Assembly (NCBI GenBank): GCA_003586115.2
Contig: QVOM02000103.1
Coordinates: 4,177,996 to 4,241,995, forward strand
Source of the DNA: Salvator merianae
Lineage: Eukaryota > Chordata > Lepidosauria > Squamata > Teiidae
DNA length: 64,000 nt
Direction: 5' to 3'
The translations under genes and the position numbers were made by a program. A model generated the notes under the pieces. The model was not told the DNA's origin, did no database searches, and saw nothing but the letters and a program-made list of their open reading frames with translations. Shown here piece by piece: positions 1 through 12,492 of this stretch. The stretch's first letter is position 1; the number at the start of each line of letters is the position of its first letter.

Positions 1-229
1 TACACACATACGAACACACTCACCTATTTATCCTTATACAGTACTAGTTGTGGTTCTTACCTTTTTTCTGTTTCTCTATTCATGCAAAGTGACTTGCAGA
101 ACTCATATAAATAAAGCAATGCCCGATATTTGTGCCCTTGTTCCTGTGATTATGCCACTCAGACCCCTAAAAAGTGTGCTACTCTCACTCAAAATACTAC
201 AGTTGAAGGATATAAGACATTCAGAAGGG

Positions 230-440
230 AGGAGCTGTAGCTCAAAGTTAGTTCAAATGGCCTGGAAAACAGAGGGTTGCCAGTTCAATTCCCAGTCTCT
301 CCCCAGAAGTAGGCAATGACAAACTACTTCTGTCATCTCTTCCAAGAAAATTGTATAGAGATCTCCATGGAGGAGGCCATGCAGTAAATTAGGATTCAGC
401 CACCACTTGATGGTATCCAGCAATAACAAAAACAAAAAGT
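230..440 (+). repeat. tRNA-derived SINE
   Basis: The segment starts with a degenerate tRNA-like head: an A-box-like GCTGTAGCTCAAAG at about 233-246 and a B-box-like GCCAGTTCAATTCCC at about 279-293. An unrelated body follows, then an A-rich end (aacaaaaacaaaaag). It resembles the element at 57000-57187 on the other strand. No acceptor stem or cloverleaf is preserved, so this is a retroposed SINE and not a tRNA gene. Confidence 0.55.
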
Positions 441-1050
441 CATTCAGAACTCTAAAAGTGGGATTTGTCATTAAGATCTATAAGGCAATTCAAAACTCTA
501 GGGCTAAGTACCTTAATTAATTGAAAGAAAAGGTTGCTGCCACTTTGAATTGCACTGTAACAATCAGTATCAATATTTATTGAATTACGTTTGTACTGTC
601 TGGTTTTTAGGTACTAAACGAAGTTAGGATTACACTGTCATTTCCCTCTGATTTGTAATATTTAAGATCTGTCTATGTAAAGCATCCAGAAGCAATGTGC
701 CTTGAAAACAAAATCAAATGAAAGTGTGGTGTAGTATAATGTATTCAAGTTCCTTTCTTTACTGATCCAAAGAAGTTGGAATTTGTTCCACTTAACGTGA
801 GGTTTCATAAATGTACAAGTGAAAGACAAAATATGTTAAAATGTGTTCAAAGATTAAATGGGTCACGTTACATTTCAGTTGAAGCTTGGACAAAGTTTTA
901 TACATCCAAGAATGGATTGATTGTTTGATTCTTGCGTGTGTTGTGTCTAATACAGAAAACAGTCATGTTTAACATTTTTAGGGCCATTTTCAAACCACTG
1001 TACGTGTACTCACTACTCCTAGAATTCATTCTTCCATCTGGATGAAGCAT

Positions 1051-1534
1051 AGCTCCTTTCTGCACTTGCTGGTGTTCCTTACCAGCAAGTACTCAAAGGG
1101 TCTCTCTTCCATATGTTAATGTGGAATATAGGAGGCCCCACCCACCACAGGATAGAGCTTAATACAGAGTAGGAGGGACCTGATCTGGATTACTGGTAGT
1201 TCTCAACCCAGTTCAACCCAGTATGGATCAAGGAGATGCATAGAATACATATCTCTGTTTTTTTAGACTACTGGAGAACCTCTTTCAGAAGCACATCAAA
1301 GCAAGCCACTGAACTGAGTTCTCTGGGACTCTGAGGCTAGGAGCTTTCATCCCTTCAGAGCCCTCAGAGGCAGCTCCAAAGCTCATATGAGCTTCAGGGC
1401 CAGTGTAGAGCTGGTCTGGACCACTGCTATGATATAGATGGTGTTATTCCAGACCATGCCTGGTCCAAACCAATGGGCCTTGCTGGTCCAGACCCACTGG
1501 TTCAGATCAGGAAACGTAAGTGCAAAAAGACACC
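1051..1534. mobile_element. MITE, CTTTCTGCACTT-terminus group
   Basis: The left end GCTCCTTTCTGCACTTGC and the inverted right end GTAAGTGCAAAAAGACACC form imperfect terminal inverted repeats. TAG occurs at both outer edges. The right 130 bp aligns by eye with the reverse complement of the element starting at 44617 (shared GTCCAGACCCACTGGTT). No transposase is present. The right end directly abuts the next element. Confidence 0.6.
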
Positions 1535-1536
1535 TA

Positions 1537-2212
1537 GGGCCTGTTCGCACTACAGCGGTAGACCGTTCTGAGGCGCTCGCCAGAACGGAGCTTTCGCACT
1601 GCCACGGGCACGCGCCTCACCCGATCCGAACCCAACCTATCCTGATCCAAACCTGATATTAGGTAAGGCAAGACAAGTAATTACTTGTCTTGACTCTGAC
1701 CTGCGCGATGGAGCGAAGATCGGGGACGGTGCTTTCGCATTCCCTTCGTCTCGCGTTTCCTGTCCATCGCTCTGATGTTGGCGGATGTAGACAGCTCTCG
1801 CATGTGCCGTTCCTCGCTACGAAGACACCCGCCCGCTTCGGAGCGTACTTCGTAAGTGAGGACGAAGCTGCGTCCGGTTTTCGCCATCCTCGCAACAGCT
1901 TCGTAATCCGGCCCCTTCCGCCTATTGCTAGATGTGAAGTCTGCTCCGCAGCTTCGGAGCGTGGCCGTGGAAATGATGCCGCTAGGAAAGAGTGCTCCAC
2001 CAATGTCAAGCATCGGAGAGAGGGATGTCCGGGTGCCGGTGAAGGTGCAGGAACGAACCTGGTGCCGAAGCATTCGCACCGATGTGGCAGCTGGCTACCT
2101 TCGGGTATGGTCTACCGCCAACGAGTGCGAATGTGCGGAACCTCTCCTCATCTGCACCAGCCTGAAGCATGCTAATTGGAACGTTCTGCTGACCTAAGTG
2201 TGATCAGGCCCC
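1537..2212. mobile_element. CpG-rich MITE, GGGCCTGTTCGCACT termini
   Basis: The termini are GGGCCTGTTCGCAC and, inverted, GTGTGATCAGGCCCC, flanked by TA(G). Subterminal inverted pieces GCGGTAGACC (1556-1565) and GGTCTACCGC (2108-2117) support a foldback structure. The interior is much richer in G+C and CpG than the flanks. It contains a perfect 24-bp palindrome at 1669-1692. Long frames open on both strands in this GC-rich sequence show no resemblance to a protein I know. Confidence 0.7.
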
Positions 2213-2215
2213 TAG

Positions 2216-2640
2216 AGTCTTAGTAGATTCTGGAATCACTTTGGTAAATCATGTGTACTGCTGAAATGGGTCCCCTTGCTAAACTAGCCCATGGAGGCAT
2301 GCACCTTTCTGCACACCTCATGGGCCAGTTTACTCATAAGTAGGGTGATGGTAGACTTTTTTAAAAAAGGTCTACGGCTGCCCCAATCTAGACATCATTT
2401 TGGACCATCTAGACCAGACTACATTCTGTCCACTGAAGACAGAGCATGTTAGCAGGAACTGTGGCTTCTCTGGTCCACACCAGAATGTGGAAGAGAGAGG
2501 ACCAGAAGCAGAGCATTGTAGCACACTATCCCATTATACTAGTGAGTGTGGGAACGCTCTATTGTGTACACGGCTGGAAGGAGACAGGTCTACAGTGAAG
2601 CTACAAATTAAAACATGGTTTGTCCTTTTGTTGGTTCTTT
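2216..2640. mobile_element. MITE-related fragment
   Basis: This segment shares internal blocks with 7214-7530 and 24553-24945, such as AAATGGGT...CTTGCTAAACT, the GGCATGCACCTTTC motif and a TAGAC(C)TTTTTTAAAAAAGG block. Its ends are not defined. It directly follows the CpG-rich element. Confidence 0.45.
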
Positions 2641-5240
2641 GACTCAGCTGCTTCCTGATTCCCAGTACCACTACAGTTTCCTCCCAGAAGCTTCTCAGCT
2701 TTGGAGCAATCTGGTGAATAGGCTGCTTGCAAGAAACAGTGGATCAGCTGAATAAAAGTGCCAGCAAAAGTGAACCAAAAGGCTGACTTGTTAGCTCAAG
2801 AGTAGACCATGTTCACTCCAACTATGCTTGCTTAGAGGATACACTGGTATTAACCAAAGTATTGGCCACCAAGTGTTGTTGAGCTATATATTTAAAATGT
2901 TTCTGTATTGCCTCTCATTTTAAAAGTATAAGTCCCATCACCTCTAGGCATCATCAGTAGTAGTCAAAGATGATCAGAGTTGGAGGTCAAAAATATCGAA
3001 GGCTGTATCTCCCCTCACAGGCCTAGGATGTCTCTGTGTGTCTATGAAGGTGCCTGTTGCAATCCATTAAGAGGTGCTTCTCTTTTTGGTTTAGAACTAG
3101 GTTTCAAAATATAATATTAATAAAGGAAGTTCTCGTGCCTTTACAAGCCTAGAAAAACAACTAGAAGAACTTTTCTGTGATTTTCTTTTGTTGTGACCCA
3201 TGTAATTGGTGTAATGTATTCCTTCTAATTTTCTGTGCTACACTTCTGTGTCAGAAGAGCAGGCCCATTTTCCTGAGATGGATTCTTATATAGCCAAAGT
3301 GACTCAATATTTACATGCAAGAGGGCAGTCATGAGCAAGCTGAGGGGAATCTCAAGGTTGTAGAAGCATAAAAGAGAATTTATAGGGGAAAATTCAGAAG
3401 AACAAAAGCATCCCCTGAGGACTTGTGTATTCTCAGCAGCACAGAGTTTCTGCTGACTGTAGAGAGAAAATAATGAGAATGCAATACCATGGAGTTATTT
3501 GTCTAAAACCGGGAACAGGTCTCACTTGTATGGCTTTGCTATAATTATAAAACAGTTTATGAACTGAAGATCCTAACTTTTTCAAGCAGATAAGCAACAA
3601 AGAATAATGGCAGCATTTCTGCAAAATCTGGAAGACCACACTTTAAAAAATATTCTTGAATAGGGTAACTATTTTAGCTTTGTTTGAAGTATTTTGTATT
3701 TTCCCAATTGCTTAGAAAAAAAGAAAGAAAGGAAAGATGGAGGAAGACGGCTATGTGTAGGGAAATTTGTTTTATATAAGCTTCAATAAATGATGGCCAA
3801 ATATCCAAATACTTTTCAACATCAAAAAGGTGAACTATGCCCCCAGTACATTGTGTAGCTGGTGCTATATTTTTTATTCTTTCAGCGTTGGAGTTTAATT
3901 GTTTTAGGTCTTACAAGACTTCAGTAAATGCAGTTTCTCTGCCTGTCAGTTTTCATAATCTGGGTTCCACAGAATATGAAAATATTAAATATTGTCCCAG
4001 TACAAAAAGTATGTGTCCAACAGCTTCTGCCACCCAATTAATTAACCTTTGAACATTGTACAAATATTTAAATATTTTAATTGTTACACATCCAAAAATT
4101 AACCACTTTGACAATACCTTTATCATAAAATCATTGAGAATCACAATAAACAGGAAATCTTTCATAAAAACTATATTTATATACAGTAATTTTAGGACGT
4201 ATACAAAATATGTTTGTTCTAGACAAAATGTATTTATATATATCGTATACATTAATTATAGAATTAGTATGAATCTCATTAGGACTTAATAAACTCTTTT
4301 TTTATAATTCTTAGTATTGTTTCACAGGTAAACTATCAAGCTGAGTATGGTACACATACTAATAGGTTTTAATTTAGGTCCAGACTAAGCAGTTTTATTA
4401 TGTATTTGATAAATGTTTTTAAACTGCTGTTCACATCATAAGAAAAGGGAAAAAAATGACTTCAATCCTACTAATTTTTAAGATTTAATTAGTTCAGTTA
4501 AATATTTGAATCAATGAGTTTTTAGGAATGTGTGATAGTTCAGACTCACTTTCCAAAATAGTGATGATAATCTTGGTTTTAATCCATCATAGGGCCCCAT
4601 TTAAATGGAAACTAATGATAAGAAATGGGGGGGGGGAAGTCCCAGGAAGAGTTTCTTGCCAGCGCGAAAGTAGATGGCACAGTAATCACCATCTACACTG
4701 GCTTGGTGACCCAGACCAGTTCAAACAAATATTTCCTGAACAAGTATTTGAATCATCAATCCGTTGTGATCCTGACAATCTCAATGCCTCCTTTTACTGC
4801 CACCACTCAGCAGCAGAAGCACTCATCAGAAGTTGTTTTTTCTTTCTATTACTCACTGCCAATTTTAATGGGTTTTCATGATACAAAAAGTCCAACTAAT
4901 CATCAATAGTTAGAAATGAGAAGATGAATTGTTACACCCTCTACAAGTAATAAATATTTGTAAGCATCTACAGACACTATAGTATTTTGAAACTTTCAAG
5001 GTGGGCTACCTGGCCAAAAAAAAAAAAAAAAAAGGGAGAGGGAGAGAGAGATAATACAAAAAGCTGTAACAATCTAAAATCCACAAAATTATAAAAGCTG
5101 GCTAAAAAAAGTCTATGGCATTAAAACACAGACTCCCATATTTAAACTAATAATACAAGCACAAGGAAATACCAGACTTTAAAAACTAAAGAGTGAAACT
5201 ATGTTTTTTCAAGACACATTTAAATCTTGTGGGCATTGGG

Positions 5241-5241
<1 letters not shown>

Positions 5242-5281
<40 letters not shown>

Positions 5282-5297
5282 AAAGAGAGAGAGAGAA
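5242..5297. repeat. (TG)n followed by (GA)n microsatellite
   Basis: About 19 uninterrupted TG units run to 5279, followed by a GA-rich run. It lies immediately outside the left end of the MITE at 5299. Confidence 0.98.
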
Positions 5298-5298
5298 A

Positions 5299-5677
5299 GG
5301 GCCCATTCACACTTAACACACACCTGACCACCCACTCCAAGTGTGAAAGGCAGGTCCAATCACCAAGACAGCAGCCATGCAACATTTGGTTCATGGCTGG
5401 ACATTGCCATGGTGTTCAGGGCATGGTGCATGATGCCAAAGCCACAACTTCATTGCACCACCCATCCACTCACAGTCCTTGCACAGGGTGCAAATGCTGC
5501 TGACCAGAAGCCATCCAGTTACTCCTGCTTAAGCTGTGGACAACATTTTAGTTATTCATCTAGAAACATCTGGGAATAGCTGGCAGTACTTCCAGATGTG
5601 ATTGTGGCATAAGCATGTGGATGGGCCTGTCCAGTGATTATCCCGAAGCTCACCTAGGGGTAAGTGTGAACAGGCCC
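5299..5677. mobile_element. MITE, GGGCCYRTTCACACTT termini
   Basis: The left end GGGCCCATTCACACTT and right end AAGTGTGAACAGGCCC are near-perfect inverted repeats. The element is 379 bp with no coding capacity. It sits directly after a (TG)n(GA)n microsatellite and only 11 bp before a second inverted-repeat element. Confidence 0.75.
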
Positions 5678-5688
5678 CAAAACAATGA

Positions 5689-5829
5689 TCCTTTCTGCAC
5701 TGGGCCTTATTCTGAATTATATCCCCAAAATGGAGATCAGCCATTTGGATGCTAGTGCAGGCCATGGCTGGCCCCACAGGCTCCTGTACTGGAATATAAT
5801 CCAAAATAAGGTCCAGTGCAGAAAACGTC
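5689..5829. mobile_element. Hairpin MITE (GCACTGGGCCTTATTCTG type)
   Basis: The left arm CTTTCTGCACTGGGCCTTAT and right arm ATAAGGTCCAGTGCAGAAAA are inverted complements, and the element folds on itself. The arms match the 180-bp hairpins at 26026-26205 and 34625-34804, so this is a shortened, more diverged member. Confidence 0.65.
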
Positions 5830-7213
5830 ATGTTAGAAAAGTTGCAACTCTCTCTGTTCTACTCTTAGGCATAAAAGATTGGTTTCTAAAGTGGTACCAA
5901 TCACAGCTTTTACAACTCCTAAAACTCCTAAACTGCAAGCTTTAGAAAAAGTGAGTGAGAAATGGCTGTCACACTTCAAAATATCTCATTTTCCAGAGGG
6001 ACATTCATGTATTTGTGTTTCAAGGGTCATTTATTACCTACTATGATTCTGCATCCAGCTATGAAAATTTGTTGAACTGAATCCATTTTCATTTATAGAG
6101 GAACTTTTCTTTACTAAATTGTTAACACCACTTATCATTTGCTCCTCGTTTTTGGAGAAGTAAAATATGGAAAATTCCAAACTAGCAGAAACATTTATTT
6201 CCATCAGAAATTGTGTTAAAGAAAAAAATATTTGTTTAATACCTTTTTATATCATTTTTCATTTTTTTAATTCTGAAACAAAATACAATATACAAAATAA
6301 ACAAGTAATACCCATGTGAGTAAAATATCAGGGAGAATAAGGGAGGAAAAAGGTATTTATTTACTCAAATGATATATGCAGCACAATCAACAACTGTATT
6401 GGGTTGTCAGGACAGTAATAAATGGTAATGAATTGAGAGAAGAAATAACAAGACTAGCTCTTTGGTCCAGCTAAAATAAAAGAGAAAGAATATGGAAGAA
6501 GTAATCTAGAAGCTGTCAACCAATATGCACAAGGTGTAGTTGGATAGTGTGGTGGTGGTGTATTAATTATTATTATTATTTCTTTCTTTTTCATTTTTTT
6601 GGGGGGAGGGGGAGCACTATTTTTTATGATTTCTTATGTTTTAGTTATGACTTGTTACTCTTTTTGTATAATTTTTCTAAAATAATAAATAAAAATATTT
6701 TTAAAAATAATAGTAGTAGTAGTAAAATGTAAGGCTGTTTCCTTGCTTACTTTCCTTAGCAGTTTAATTTGTCTGCTCCAGCCTGTCTCAGTTCAAGCCC
6801 AGCAGGTGCCTTCTGTATTGTGAAGGTTGCAACTCTGTCGTCCTGGTCAAACACTGGCAGCAATGTGGATGCACATTCCCTGTTCTACTCCAAATGAAGT
6901 GTACCTCCACCACAAGTTCCATCTACCCTTCCTTGTGATTGGATCATGTCCTATAGCTCCAGTGTTCTGTCCGGTACATAAGGGAAAGGCTAACTACCTC
7001 CATGTTGGGGTTACAAAATTTATATTTGAAGCTTGCATAAGGGACAATGGAAAATGCAGCAGTCTCATCTTCAAAGCTTATGCAAACTTAGGAGATTATC
7101 TTTGAAGTTTATGCAAGCTTTGAACACCTGTAGCATTTTCCTTGTTCCAGACCAAGTGTGGTGGTGCCAATGCCTAGACTGGAACGGACGTTGTTAGTAT
7201 GCTTGCAGACATT

Positions 7214-7530
7214 GGCTGTTTCTGCACTTACCTTACTGGCCCATTCCAGTTGCTAGACTTCTCCTACTGTCCTGGAACAAATCTTCAGCACCTGAAAGCT
7301 GTTTTGGGACAGTCCCCATACAGAGTCAGACTCCATGTTTGCAGAGCCCCCAGGGGATCACCAAAATGGGTTCTCCTGCTAAACTGCCCCAGAGAGACAT
7401 GCACCTTTCCTCACATGTCCTGGCCGCATTTGGCATCTGCTAGACCACTAGTAGACCTTTTTTAAAAAGGTGTATCAAGCTATACTCCATCCAATGTGGA
7501 GAAAGTCTGCTAGCAAGGGGTGTGGCTATC
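7214..7530. mobile_element. MITE fragment, GGCTGTTTCTGCACTTACC start
   Basis: The left terminus resembles the CTTTCTGCACTT group and is preceded by ATT. The interior shares CCAAAATGGGTTCTCCTGCT and a TAGACCTTTTTTAAAAAGGT block with relatives at 2216 and 24553. I could not place the right terminus. Confidence 0.5.
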
Positions 7531-9294
7531 CCTTAAGTCGGTGGAAATAAGTTCCCTTGTTTACCTGATAGTACCTGACTGTCTAATTCCATTGGTGTAC
7601 TACTTTCAAATTTAGTTCTCTAAAAGGATTCATGCTAAACCCAAATGGCTTTTTTGTTCACTATTCTTTATCAGATACAGGAACTGCAAAGATTCCACGC
7701 TTTTCTTAAGACTGGAGAGATTATTATCATATGCACTAGTAAGGGTATCATATAAATCAGAAACCAAATCTCTAAGACATGGTGCAGTTAAAATAAGCTT
7801 TTCAAACAATATTAGATGCCTCTGAGTTTGCCTTTTCTTTGTACTGAATGCAAAAGATGAAAAACAAGGAGGTCAATAGAGAATTATGAGAGGATTGGAT
7901 AAAATATCCCAAATTCATGATGTATATTGCCCTTTAGATTTTAAAAAAAATTCTTATAAATCCTTACCTTATAAGGGCTTCCCTTGGACAGTCAAGAAGA
8001 GAGAAGATGGGAGGAACAAATTAAGATGTTGGACCTAAGAGCTTTTGCCAACATCTCCAAATACTAATTAAAGCATTAGCTGTTGGTAAACATTTTTTAA
8101 AATGATGACTGTGGAAAATACTTACACCTCCAACAGTGTGATTGAAACCACATCCCAGAAATTCCAAAACAGTCCAAAAAGGAGGTGAAGTAAATATTTT
8201 TATTATCTGTTTCAATTGGGTCAAAATAAGTCCCTAAATCACATTTAGAAATAATTCTCTGCAAGAGCAGTTTGTATAGGCTTGGTTGTTGTTGTTTTCC
8301 TTTGAAAAATAAAGTGAAAAAGAGCCTTTTCAAGATCTTTTGGAAGAGAGACATTAGAAGAAATGAGAAACATTTAAAAAAGGAAAGTTATTTGATGAAA
8401 GATCTTCATTTTAATGAGGCAATTCTGCTTTACAAAGAGAGATATCTTGATTTCCAATAATGAGGATATGAATAAATTTTAGTTCATAATTTTTAAAAAT
8501 TGTGCCATTGTCATATCTACACTTTAATATAAATAAATTCCTAAGTATAGAATACATCTGGGTTGAAATTTAAACCTCAAGTTCCATCAAGGGAGGTGTG
8601 CTTTGAAAAAAAGTTCAAATAAATATTGAGGTCTAAAATAACTGCAAAATCATGAAAAGTTTGTGTGGTAGCTGGAAAAGTAGTCAATACCCAGGTCTCA
8701 GGAATGTGACCAGAGTCCAACATATAATTAAAATGTTTGCTTCACTGTGGAGTAATCAGAATGTTAAATTGTTTTTAGAAGCAGATGGCAACTCATGCAA
8801 ACCAGAAGCTTTTCAAGTTTCTTATCTTTCACTCGTATGCCCAGAGGATGAGAAGGTGGGAATGGAGGAAGAAGGGTATGGATTTGAATAGAATAAAATT
8901 GCATTTTTGGTTTCTTCAAAGTAATTATGAAATTGTAATTTAAAATAATCTTACATTTTAAAAAAATACTTATCTTTCTAGCATTTGTAAGAACCAGGAG
9001 ATTGAAGAAGCAATGTGCAAAGGCTCCAATAAAAATCAGCGGTACCTTTATTTAATCAGAAATTTGGAGTGCCCTGAAAATCAATCAGCGTAGAAATGTG
9101 AGACTTATAAAGTTTACTTTTCAGATATGAAAGTAGAAATTTGGAAGCCTATTACCCCCAAGGTAAAATCTGTGCTTACAATAAATTTTCTTTTTATTAA
9201 TCCTATTAATTCCCAGGGTCCTGGGATGTTTATGTTTGGTTTGCAATTGGGCATAAAGCAAGCGGTCAACTTCCCTCATATGCTAGGACTCTAG

Positions 9295-9824
9295 GGGCCT
9301 GTTCACACTTTGCGAGAGGAATGTTCCAGGACACTCGCTGGAATGGAGTATTTGCACCTGCAAACAGCTCCAGCTAACTTGAAAGCTACTGAAGCCCACC
9401 TGATGCTCATGTGAAGCCTAATAGCACTGGTCAAGAAAATTGTAGCCTGGAAACTGACTTGCGTGAACAGGTACAGATCAGGAAAGGTGTGTTTGTACAA
9501 CTTCCTGGTGTGGAATGGTGGTGGGGCAGGGACTGTGTGGCCACGCAGGTGCCATCAGACAGTTTGGACCAAGGTTCAGACTTTGGGTTCCAGACCCTGG
9601 CAGCCATTTCAGACCCAAGTCCAGACCCACATCCGGACCCAGCTCCTCCAGGTCCGGACCCAGCTACCTAACTAGAGCATTCCCATTCATACTGCTCCCC
9701 CTGCTGGTCAGCTCACAAACTGTTCCTGTGTTGACAAGTGTGAATACTCCTCACTGTACCTGATCCTGGCCACTCCGAACCCTGCTAATTAGAACACTAT
9801 ACTGTTGTAAGTGCAAACAGGCCC
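9295..9824. mobile_element. MITE, GGGCCTGTTCACACTT termini, TAG duplication
   Basis: The termini GGGCCTGTTCACACTT and AAGTGCAAACAGGCCC are inverted complements with few mismatches. Both are flanked by TAG (9292-9294 and 9825-9827), a 3-bp target-site duplication. The 530-bp element codes for nothing recognisable. It holds an internal degenerate tandem repeat of a TCC(A/G)GACCCA unit at about 9570-9665. Confidence 0.8.
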
Positions 9825-11029
9825 TAGATGTCTAATCTCACTAGAAAGCTCTTCCATCTTTTTTGTTCAGGACACCTCAAATCAACTATATGCAGAAATG
9901 CAGGAACCTCTGAGTATATTTAAGCATTTCCCATAATGTAACCAAGTTTACTTCAGGACAAACATGGCTGCAGTTACATCACAACAGTTCACAACAGCTC
10001 ACTTAATTTATCTTTCTTTGTATAACCTTTTCAGTCTCCCTGACCTCCGTGTGGTGATACGGAACTTTTTTTCCACTTCATCTATCGCATCCTTTCCCTC
10101 CCTGTGCCCTTTGTGGTTGGATGCACATCTGTCAGTCAAATTTTGGCTTCTCAGGGGTGGGGAAGGCCATCTCCCTCTGTCTCCACTTTTCCCACCCTGC
10201 CTGTTTTTGCATTTTTTGTTACAACCAAGAAAGAGGGGTAGACAAGAGACAGACCAACAGAGGAGTTTGTGTGTGTGCGTGCGCATGTGTGTGTCTTTGT
10301 AGTTCCCTCTGCAGTCACAATTTTAAAAGGCCAGCAAAGAGAGGGAGAAGATGTTCCATGGGTCACCTGTAGACCTTTTTTGCTTGTCATCATAAGCTTG
10401 ATCTTGGGGAGGTAAAGCATCTCCCCTTTTCACTGATTGCTATCACTTCCCCATTTATCTGTCAAAAGGAAGGGGAAGGAAGGTAATGTTCAGGGATAGA
10501 GAAAGGGAGCTGGAAGAGAAGAAGAAGGAAGGGATCACCACTGCTACCAGCAATCAGCCACATTGGGCAGCATACACCACACACTTAGTGTAGTGAAGGG
10601 AGATGAGTTTCAACAAGTCTGACCACTGGCCTCAGCTGCCTGGATGAGCCCACCTAAGTCTCCCTCACTCCTGCTCTATGGTCCAGACACTTTGGAGAGA
10701 AAGAGAGACTCTACCCAGAGACACTGCATCACTGCCTAGCTTCCTCAAATTAATTTCTCTTCTGGTTCCCTCATGTTGTAACTCAGTGTCACAAATGCTC
10801 CCCTTTCTAAGCCTCCTGTGCATCAAGGTGAACTTTAGCCAGTGCCCTGGAGGAATGCAGAGATGTACAAAAGCACCTGCTTTAAAAAAAAAATGGAAAG
10901 GTGGAGATGAAATGGGGCAATCTCTCAAACACATCAGAGAATGATTTGTGTTGGACATGTGTGTGTAAACTTTCTCACCCACCCAGGACACAGTCCAAGG
11001 AAAATTAACCCACAGGACTGAGGATTTGC

Positions 11030-11108
11030 TCAGTCCTTCTTCCCCCTTCTCCACCTTCTCCTGTCCTACCTTCTCCTTCTCTCCCTTCTCCTTCCCTTTC
11101 TCTTCCTA
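11030..11108. repeat. Pyrimidine-rich low-complexity tract
   Basis: Degenerate CCTTCTC units over about 80 bp with only a few purines. Confidence 0.9.
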
Positions 11109-11530
11109 TCTTGAGATGCTCTCTAGCAAAGTGCTTCAGCACTCTGCAGAGGACCTCATAACCAGGAACAGCATAATGCTCCTGGTCACAACTAGCTGTG
11201 GAACACAAATTAGTGCTCCACAGCTTTACCAGGAGCTGATTGTCAGATCTTGATAAAATGTATTTGCACCCATTTCTGGATATGAATGCATCATTGTGTT
11301 GCACTCAGTGATTCCGCCTGCATACACCTGCATGCTGCATGGTGCTGCCAGTCACCACAGCGGCAGCCAGATGCTTTCCAGCCCCTGTCATGGTAAAGAT
11401 CTAGCAAGGCTGTCAGCATTCATACCACAAATGCTGATGGCCTGCTGATGGTAAGGTCTACAGCCACGCAGTGCAGACAGTGTCCATGCTGTATGGTCAA
11501 TACCACCGTAGAACAGGATAATTAGTGCAA
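11106..11530. mobile_element. MITE-related segment (CTGGGAGC...CTCCACAGC group)
   Basis: This segment shares GCTAGCAAAGTGC, ACATAATGCTCC-like and TGTGGA(A/G)CACAAATTAGTG blocks with 40543-40998 and 62300-62615 (some in reverse orientation). The termini are not clear. Confidence 0.45.
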
Positions 11531-12419
11531 AAACATCCTTGCTTGCTTTACTTTCTTCCCCTCCTCCTCTTAATTGACTTACTTGGACTGGGAGGACAAA
11601 GTCTGCCCCTTTGCCTAATTGTTTCTCCCACTCCCCATTTATCTGTCAAAAGAGGCAGATAAAAACCATGGGAGTCTTCAAGTTGATTGATGATTCTTGT
11701 TACCCTGACTGTGTTTGTTACCTGTCAGAATTTGTGTCCCTTCTTGTTCTTCCCATCTGTGTAGGACTGGGGCCAGGAATTAACAGATCCTGTTAACAAC
11801 TGCTTCAGTTGCTCCGCTAGGGCATGAGACACAGGGCACAGAGCCAGATTAGGTTTTTCTTTTTCATGAAATTAGCATTTTCATAAAATCAATATTTTAT
11901 GTTTGAGTTTATAATATTTTTTTTTGTATTTTTTTTATACAGCACTATGTTCTTTTTTGTTGTAAACCACCTGAAGTGATATACAAATAAATTTAAATAT
12001 AGTAATAATTGCCCAGCAGATAACATTTCCTAACTGCTTTGTAGTTAGGTTATGAGTTGGGCTTCCACCTGGAACCCAGTGGAAGAGGGAATTCTCAGAA
12101 GGTCCCATTTGTGTTGAAAAGAAAATCAGCTGACAAATCCTCTTCTGTGCAACTATGCACAACTACAGCCTAGCTTCCGTATGGTCAACACAGGGAGGGT
12201 GAAACTCATAGATATTACACTGATATTCTAATATTCCAACACTTACACATGTATGAACTTTACAACCATCGGTTTAAAGATTTATTCAGACAGAAACTAT
12301 TCTGTTTTATCACTGATTATACAAAACTGTAAAAGGAAGTCAAAGAGACAGCTTTCCTTCCCCTTTCAAGCCCTGTTATTTATTGTTTTATCAAGTTTAT
12401 TATTGATTGTGTCACATCT

Positions 12420-12492
12420 TTATATACTTCAAATTGGTTTTATCGTAATCCATCTTGAGATCTCTGTTTAAAATGACATAGAAATATAAATA
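12420..12492 (+). repeat. Diverged L2-like LINE 3' tail
   Basis: The segment reads TCGTAATCCATCTTGAGATC ... ATAGAAATATAAATAAAT, a diverged form of the TTGTRAGCCGCCTTGAG...GGRTATAAATAAAT tail seen at 23283-23360. No coding remnant is visible upstream. Confidence 0.4.

Noticed and set aside
230..300. Possible tRNA gene
   Set aside because: Only A- and B-box-like sequence is present. There is no acceptor stem or anticodon arm, and the sequence continues into a SINE body.
1681..2197. Overlapping open frames of 116-161 codons on both strands
   Set aside because: They arise from the GC-rich MITE, where stop codons are rare. No protein motif is present, and frames are open on both strands at once.
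4528..4909. Overlapping 117- and 94-codon frames that look like a possible processed pseudogene
   Set aside because: I could not match either frame to a known protein. No splice sites or poly-A signal make a case, so I call no feature.
5201..5503. Frames through (TG)n encoding Cys-Val repeats
   Set aside because: Pure translation of a microsatellite plus MITE sequence.
10151..10420. Frames around 10.0-10.4 kb on both strands
   Set aside because: They overlap a GT/GC-rich microsatellite and have no recognisable motif or splice context.
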